64,000 nucleotides of DNA from Membranipora membranacea (Eukaryota; Bryozoa; Gymnolaemata; Cheilostomatida; Membraniporidae), in contig OU612067.1 in assembly GCA_914767715.1 (NCBI GenBank), forward strand, positions 15,505,001 through 15,569,000, read 5' to 3'. Of this stretch, positions 58,601-64,000 are shown one piece after another. The position numbers and the translations under genes were made by a program. Each line of letters opens with the position of its first letter. Position 1 is the stretch's first letter. The notes below the pieces were generated by a model. The model saw only the letters and a list, made by a program, of their open reading frames with translations, did no database searches and was not told the DNA's origin.

Positions 58601-60008
58601 TGGGATGTATTTGAATAAAAAGGCGGATTCCATTAAACAAGTGTTGCATTTCTTTTACGAAAACCAGTTGTCATATAAATCCGTATGTCATGTTATTTTT
58701 TAGATCACTCTTCATCTATTGGTATATTTTGAAAGAGATATTTTATGTTTTATGCTCAGATCTGCTATTTTTTCCTGGTTACATTTCTTCTTGCACACAA
58801 TCTACAGATACGACACAAGAACCAGCTCTGGAGATCAGAGCAGACAAGAGCTTCAGTCTGGTGATGCCTGAACTAACACAAAGGCATCAATCTATCCCAT
58901 CACCTCTACAGACACCAGACAATCCGCCTTCATCACTGAGACTACTCAGAGAGTGTCCTGTTAGCGGATACCAGTCCGTGTGTCATCATCTACAGTACAC
59001 TTATGTGGGATATCGGGACTCCGTAGAAAGAGTCAGTCGTGATGGTCAAGTTCAGAAAGAGTTCATAAGACTAGGTCGATTTGATTCTGTTAAGAGTTTA
59101 GCTGTTAATGATAACCAGTTGTATTTGCTGACGAATTCTCTATTTGGGAGCAAGAACAGAATCCAAGTTTGTGATTTATCTGGCGCTTTCGTTAGACACT
59201 GGACTACTGATATCCCTGGTGATCGTAATGTCGAGTTTGCTCTCACCAGAAACAACATAGTAGTATCTGATCCTAAACAAAAACAGTTTACAGTATATAC
59301 TCTTACTGGGGATTTAATTAAGCAAATGCAAAGTGACTTGTTAACTGGTAATATTATCTGCATGACCGCATTAGAGGATAACTCTGTGTTTGTAACTGTA
59401 CACGATTCTAACACAGTGTTTAGAATTAATGTAGATAGTGGGGAGGTGATGTGGACATCAGGACATGCAAAGAAACCACTAGGAGTTGTCTGCTACAAGG
59501 GCAGATATGTTCTCGTCATCAGCAGCACAGAGACCAGGATATGGATACTGGATATAAACACAGGTATGTTAAGCAAAGTTAAAGGTAGGCATGATCTTAT
59601 TCTTGAGGGATGACATCTTTCAATGATTGATAAAAGGTATTTTGAGCATGAATTACTTAAAATGGTCTGTAATATAACTCGATTGACCATACTAGATGAA
59701 GTCGAGTTGAGTTTAGTTGAACATTCACAATTATTATTTGAAGTGGGAAGCATCGATGATAGCACTTGAATGTTTACACTAAAATTTGTGTTCAGAACTA
59801 TAGTAATATAAAATAGAGAAAGCAAATGTTATGTAAGTGATGTATACATTTAGATTTGACAGGTGAGTGTGTTGGTGAACTGACTGGCCATCAGGAGGTC
59901 ACAGACATATATGGTATGGATATATCTGGAAACACTCTCATTTTATCCTGTGCCGAAGGCTCTTATCCCAATCCCACTCTTAAGATTAAGTACTACAATA
60001 TAGAATAG
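55672..60008 (+). CDS. TRIM-family protein: RING, two B-boxes, coiled coil, beta-propeller-like C-terminus
   Basis: Eight coding exons: 55,672-55,835; 56,024-56,183; 57,021-57,207; 57,603-57,799; 57,966-58,136; 58,421-58,532; 58,808-59,563; 59,854-60,008. Phases join to 633 residues. The RING spans residues about 14-55 (CGHCFENDE, LPCNPEHIYCTTCL, KCPLCR). A B-box1-like zinc site lies near 83-108 (CCDVCM, YCVICQKKFC) and B-box2 near 132-165 (CETHTDQ, CSKCNQVFCAVCV). A helical, probably coiled-coil region covers about 170-320. From about 385 the repeated strand patterns (SVKSLAVNDNQLYLLT, NNIVVSDPKQKQFTVYTLTG, DNSVFVTVHDSNTVFRI, IWILDINTG) suggest an NHL-like or related beta-propeller, as in TRIM2/3/56/71 relatives, without a strict NHL consensus. 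It is probably a cytoplasmic E3 ubiquitin ligase. The subfamily is expanded in many invertebrates. A polyadenylation AATAAA is at 60,277. Confidence 0.93.
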
Positions 60009-60276
60009 GGAACCACTGATGATTGACTTTGTTTGTTGCGTGCGTTCTAACTACTTAGGATGCTAGTGTGCTGTTGAATATATTTATCTCTCCCTTCTGT
60101 GAACACATTGTTGAGCTCTCAGTTTTGTTACTTATCCATAGTCAATATAGTATGACTGTATCTATCATTTCACTTTAATTGCCAGGTTTCTGTGAACTCA
60201 TTGTTGAGCTCTCAATTTTGTTGCTCATCTGTAACCAATATAATATAGCTGTATTTCCCATTCAACTTTGAACGAA

Positions 60277-60282
60277 AATAAA
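60277..60282 (+). terminator. Polyadenylation signal of the TRIM gene
   Basis: AATAAA lies 269 bases after the TRIM stop and just before the convergently oriented retrotransposon. Confidence 0.5.
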
Positions 60283-60535
60283 CTGAAATATAGAATTAAA
60301 AAAAGCTGAATTCAATACTGAAATTTATAACACCCCTGTAGTTTGAGAATTGCGTAAAGTAGAAACAGTGTGGTATCCATTCTATAGAAAAGTGAAAGTA
60401 AAACGCTTATATATACTTTTTATTGGCATCAAAAGTCATCTCATTCGAAATGTTTTGCACTCAGTGCCAGAAAACAATTTTTTTTTATAACAAAAAAGAG
60501 AAACAGAAGGGAAATAATATCATCAATGATGTTGG

Positions 60536-63280
60536 TCAAGTCGATAATATATGGTTGAAAAGTAAAGTTTTGAATGAACTGAACTTCTCTTTAGATCTCA
60601 AATGTAACGGTAAAGAATTGTATGTAGCAGAAACTTTGTATCTTAGATTGTCTGTATGATATAAAAGTAAATGTTTATCACGAAAATTGAACTTGGTAGT
60701 GTTTTTAAATCCTCTATATATAAATGGAGGTGTTAAAAAATTGTTTATCTTATGCGCAAAAAGTGAAGTGAAATAACAAACAAGCTTAGGAAGAGGTAGG
60801 AGTTGTAATGATTGTGTAATGGATTCGGTTGAAATGAGATAATATGGGATGTAATGCACATTGGCGATAATGCGTAAAGCCCGTTTTTGCAACAAAAATA
60901 ATCTATTGAGGGCATTATTGCAGGACAAGTTGCCAATGATATGGATACCATATATAAGGTGACAATAGATAAACTGGAAGTAAAATGTGCGGGCACTTGC
61001 TATATCCAAGAAGTATCTCAAATTTTGAAGTAGGTAAACATTCCGTTGTACCTTTTTATATACATACTCTAGATGATCCTGCCATGAAAGCGAGTCATTC
61101 AACACAAAACCCAGAAGCCTTGTAGTTCTCTGTCTGTTTAGTTTTTCATGCCCTATGTACAGTTCCAGGTCATAAAGCGGATCTGAGATGTTAAGTAGCA
61201 TGTAATGAGATTTCTGAACATTTATAACCATCCGGTTACGATTGCACCAATCCAAAATGCCACTTAAATCTTCAGATGCCTTTGCCTTTAGTTGCTGAAG
61301 GTTTTTATTAGATGACAGGAACACTGTATCATCAGCATATGCATATGATGATGAGTCTGATTTTGATGAAGTTAATAAATCATTTATGAAGATGAGAAAC
61401 AAAGTTGGTGCTAGGATTGAACCTTGAGGGACCCCTATTGTGATAGGCAATCTACAAGATTCAATATTATTGAGTTTAACAAACTGCCTTCTGTCTGTCA
61501 GAAAGGTGTCAAGAAGTTTTAACATATTTCCTCCGATGCCGCAAGCCTTCAACTTGTTGTGTAGTAAAACATGGGATACACAGTCAAATGCCTTTTTAAA
61601 ATCCAGAAAAAGTAATGTCATAACATTTCCATTAATTTTCTCCACCAAAGAGTCTGAAATAATTTTAAATAAACTGTCTGAACAAGAATGGCCTTTTCTA
61701 AATCCACATTGAAGCTCATGGATGATTTTGTTCTTAGTGAGATATTCTTGCAGATGGTGATTTATGTGTTTCTCAAATATTTTTGAAAGAACAGGCAAGA
61801 CTGAAATTGGCCTATAATTTGATGGGTTATTTATATCCCCAGATTTATGTATTGGTGAAACTCGAGCTAGTTTCCATGTTGAAGGGAACTGTCCTTTGCT
61901 TAAAACCCTGTTAAACATATCGGTGACAATATCCACAATATAAGGCCAAACAAGCTTCAACATCTTCACTGTAATTCTGTCAGGTCCTGTACTTTTACTA
62001 TCAGGAATGTGGAACAATATTCTTGTACATGTGAAAGGGGTGAATTGTGGTATGTCTGTCAAATTATGTTTGGATACGGGAAATGTCATCTCATCTGTTA
62101 CAACAAGGTTCTTTGTGATTGATTTTGCAATGGATGTGAAATGGCTGTTAAATTGATCTGCACTCAAATTTGTCGCAGGGAAAGTCTCCTTCTTTTTATT
62201 CTTTAATACATCCCAAACAGGTTTTGTATTACCTTTAGACTCTTTAATAGTATTAGAAATAGCTCTTTTCTTCTTTTGTCTGATCATATTAGTGACATAA
62301 TTTCGCTGTTTTTTATATCCTTCCCAATCACCGTTTTGTTTGAGTTGATCTCTGATTTTGATGTTCATTTTTACCTCATCATCCAACCATTTTGGAAGAT
62401 TATGCGTTCTTACAAAACGAGTCTTCTCAAACACGAGTTTTGATATAAGATGATTCAAATGGCTATAGAACTTCTCAAACATTGAGTCTATTGATCTTTC
62501 ATACAGTACGTAACCAAAATTTTCCCTTGAGAATGTGTTAAAAATGTTTTCAGGTGTTGCAAATGAATAATCCAAAAATGTTACCTTACATCTTTGTTTA
62601 GATATTTTAACATTTCTATCAATCTCTCTTGAAGCTACTATCATGAAATGATCACTCAGTGAATATTTGATGACACCAGATTTAGCAATATTGTCACTTT
62701 TACTTGAATAGATGTGGTCAATTAGTGTCCTTGATGAATTAGTTATGCGAGTGGGTTCAGATATAAGTTGATTCAACAGTAGTGGAGAGGTAACATTACC
62801 TAACCACCTGTTTTTCGAAGTTGGATTCAGCAAATCAATATTGAAATCACCAAATATTATAATTTCATCGTTCAAACCATAACAACGCTCGACAAACTCT
62901 GAAAAGTCTGTGTTCCATGATGCTTTTGATTGGGGAGGTCTATATAAGTATGTGACCAAAAAACTCTTTTGGCTTCTGGGTCTCACCTTGACTGTTATAC
63001 TCTCATCCATGTAAAGATCTAAATTTTCCAGATGTTCAATGACCAGTGAATCATGGACATAGCAGAGTAATCCCCCACCATTGTTACAGAGCCTATCCCT
63101 TCTTATCATCGTATATCCTGGTACCTCATATAGGCAGCTGTCATCATTTTCATTCAAAAATGTTTCAGCCAAACACAGTATACTAAATTTGTGATCACTA
63201 AGAATTAAACGAACCTCTTCCAGTTTGCTTGCCAATCCACGGATATTAAGATATGCGCTATGAAAATTCATTGCCATCAT
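60536..63280 (-). CDS. Non-LTR retrotransposon ORF2: endonuclease and reverse transcriptase, intact
   Basis: An uninterrupted 914-codon frame. The apurinic-type endonuclease spans residues about 5-215 and keeps its catalytic set: N12 in LNIRGL, E39 in LAETF, YRPP at 113, D145 and N147 in GDFNID, D189 in LIDH and S-D-H at 209-211. The reverse transcriptase spans about 425-700: RVSPIHKSGD, NYRPISVLPVLSKIFE, QCGFRKGHS, FLDFKKAFD (558-566), GVPQGSILAPTLFL and YADDT (648-652). The C-terminal domain ends YNSLPLHLRSKEKFSSFK, as in CR1/L2/Jockey-type proteins. No RNase H or zinc knuckle is seen. It nicks the target and copies its own RNA at the break. Start at 63,280 was chosen because the ATG overlaps the ORF1 stop. 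No stop or frameshift means a young copy. Confidence 0.95.
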   Translation of the reverse strand: MMAMNFHSAYLNIRGLASKLEEVRLILSDHKFSILCLAETFLNENDDSCLYEVPGYTMIRRDRLCNNGGGLLCYVHDSLVIEHLENLDLYMDESITVKVRPRSQKSFLVTYLYRPPQSKASWNTDFSEFVERCYGLNDEIIIFGDFNIDLLNPTSKNRWLGNVTSPLLLNQLISEPTRITNSSRTLIDHIYSSKSDNIAKSGVIKYSLSDHFMIVASREIDRNVKISKQRCKVTFLDYSFATPENIFNTFSRENFGYVLYERSIDSMFEKFYSHLNHLISKLVFEKTRFVRTHNLPKWLDDEVKMNIKIRDQLKQNGDWEGYKKQRNYVTNMIRQKKKRAISNTIKESKGNTKPVWDVLKNKKKETFPATNLSADQFNSHFTSIAKSITKNLVVTDEMTFPVSKHNLTDIPQFTPFTCTRILFHIPDSKSTGPDRITVKMLKLVWPYIVDIVTDMFNRVLSKGQFPSTWKLARVSPIHKSGDINNPSNYRPISVLPVLSKIFEKHINHHLQEYLTKNKIIHELQCGFRKGHSCSDSLFKIISDSLVEKINGNVMTLLFLDFKKAFDCVSHVLLHNKLKACGIGGNMLKLLDTFLTDRRQFVKLNNIESCRLPITIGVPQGSILAPTLFLIFINDLLTSSKSDSSSYAYADDTVFLSSNKNLQQLKAKASEDLSGILDWCNRNRMVINVQKSHYMLLNISDPLYDLELYIGHEKLNRQRTTRLLGFVLNDSLSWQDHLEYVYKKVQRNVYLLQNLRYFLDIASARTFYFQFIYCHLIYGIHIIGNLSCNNALNRLFLLQKRALRIIANVHYIPYYLISTESITQSLQLLPLPKLVCYFTSLFAHKINNFLTPPFIYRGFKNTTKFNFRDKHLLLYHTDNLRYKVSATYNSLPLHLRSKEKFSSFKTLLFNHILST

Positions 63281-64000
63281 AGAAGTTTTTCAAAATGGCA
63301 TTTAAGTTTAAGTGAGTCTAAAATCATACCTTGACTGAGGACCTTGTTGTATTGGTCCTGAGTGTCAAACTTTACTTTAAAAATGCGCATTTTCTTTTCC
63401 CCTTTGTAAATCCTTATAGCTGAAGAGTTGGGGAAATTCTGTGATATCTCTTTTATTACAAGTTCATCATCAGCATCGATAGGAATGCCTCTCAGCATAC
63501 CAGTGTTGACTTTTGCTGATTCTGGATTGATTGTCTTTCTTACTTGCGAATTTTCAAATAGTAATGTATTCCAAGTGTTTATCAACTTGGTCACTGTCTT
63601 TTCATCGCGAAGGTGCAGCATAATTTTTGGAGATTCTGTCTTGAAATTGTAGGTCGTTATGTTTTCTATGATTGTTGGGCCGAATTCACGGTTAATCTCA
63701 CGTCTGATGTTGTCTTGATTATAGTTTTGGTAGGTTTTTGATGACTTGTTGATACTTATTACGATGCAGTGCTTGGGGTTGAAGTTGTTTGGACGAGCTG
63801 TTTTTGTAATAGATGGCATGTGATCTGGTGTGTTGGATGTAGTTGCCGGTGAACTTGGTGTTGGTGTGTTTTGATGTGTTGTTGATGAAGGAATATTTCT
63901 GTGGAGTTGTCTACTGCTGCTTGCAACTGATGACCATTGTTGTGTGGTGTTAAGAGTTTGAGTTGGAAGATATGTTTGTTGTACGGTATTTTTGGAATTT
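63277..64000 (-). CDS. Non-LTR retrotransposon ORF1 (nucleic-acid-binding protein), partial
   Basis: The frame is open from the right edge to a TGA at 63,279-63,277. The part in view starts with a Thr/Ser/Gln-rich segment (64,000 to about 63,820). It passes an internal ATG at 63,819 and continues through a basic stretch and a compact domain of about 75 residues with the pattern NTGMLRGIP, ISQNFP, IRIYKGEKKM and FKVKFDTQDQY, like the RRM-type domains of many ORF1 proteins. No CCHC knuckle is visible. The expected role is binding element RNA and chaperoning reverse transcription. The true start lies outside the window. It overlaps ORF2 by ATGA. Confidence 0.85.
   Translation of the reverse strand, partial: NSKNTVQQTYLPTQTLNTTQQWSSVASSSRQLHRNIPSSTTHQNTPTPSSPATTSNTPDHMPSITKTARPNNFNPKHCIVISINKSSKTYQNYNQDNIRREINREFGPTIIENITTYNFKTESPKIMLHLRDEKTVTKLINTWNTLLFENSQVRKTINPESAKVNTGMLRGIPIDADDELVIKEISQNFPNSSAIRIYKGEKKMRIFKVKFDTQDQYNKVLSQGMILDSLKLKCHFEKLL

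Larger units (their letters stand above)
60415..64000 (-). mobile_element. Apparently full-length young non-LTR retrotransposon, cut by the window edge
   Basis: ORF1 and ORF2 are both open and in order, followed by a 3' flank with an AATAAA on the minus strand near 60,427-60,422. The 3' boundary is approximate; I did not find target duplications because the 5' end lies beyond 64,000. It lies tail to tail with the TRIM gene, whose polyadenylation signal is about 140 bases away. Confidence 0.85.

Overview
This is nuclear DNA of an invertebrate animal. The genes are broken into many short GT-AG exons with introns of 0.1-4 kb. The protein set is metazoan: mitochondrial trifunctional protein alpha, a fatty-acid elongase, a TRIM protein, a PTB adaptor, a carbohydrate sulfotransferase and a CUB-mucin receptor-like protein. 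The non-coding DNA is AT-rich and full of non-LTR retrotransposons, MITE-like hairpins and tRNA-derived repeats. A marine lophotrochozoan or an invertebrate deuterostome would fit, but that is inference; nothing here fixes the species. Exon coordinates were derived by hand from splice sites, reading phase and family conservation.

Layout. 170-835 (-): first coding exon of a type II membrane carbohydrate sulfotransferase running off the left edge. 0.8-14 kb: mostly gene-free, with two 5'-truncated retrotransposon tails (7.6-8.4 and 9.3-9.7 kb), a copy of the U2 snRNA 5' end, an 81-bp hAT-like MITE and several hairpins. 14.1-20.5 kb (+): three-exon PTB-domain protein. 23.5-26.6 kb (-): seven-exon ELOVL elongase. 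27.6-42.2 kb (+): complete 17-exon HADHA. ELOVL and HADHA diverge from a shared interval of about 1.1 kb, so a microsomal elongation gene and a mitochondrial beta-oxidation gene sit head to head. HADHA introns hold a nested antisense Cys-rich gene copy (intron 15), a retrotransposon tail (intron 16) and repeats. 44.6-45.7 kb (+): intact secreted Cys-rich gene. 46.8-50.4 kb (-): CUB, Thr/Pro mucin stalk, one membrane span and a short basic tail. 50.7-52.5 kb (+): decayed retrotransposon, followed by a possible small membrane-protein gene. 55.7-60.0 kb (+): complete eight-exon TRIM protein with a beta-propeller-like C-terminus. 60.4-64.0 kb (-): apparently intact non-LTR retrotransposon whose two ORFs overlap by ATGA, cut by the right edge.

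The most novel item is the pair of homologous secreted proteins with nine cysteines at 44.8-45.5 kb and, antisense inside HADHA, at 38.9-39.4 kb. They share a leader exon with the signal peptide, a phase-1 intron and a single Cys-rich exon ending in a W-C-C motif. I do not recognise this family. The copy inside HADHA carries a one-base frame break.
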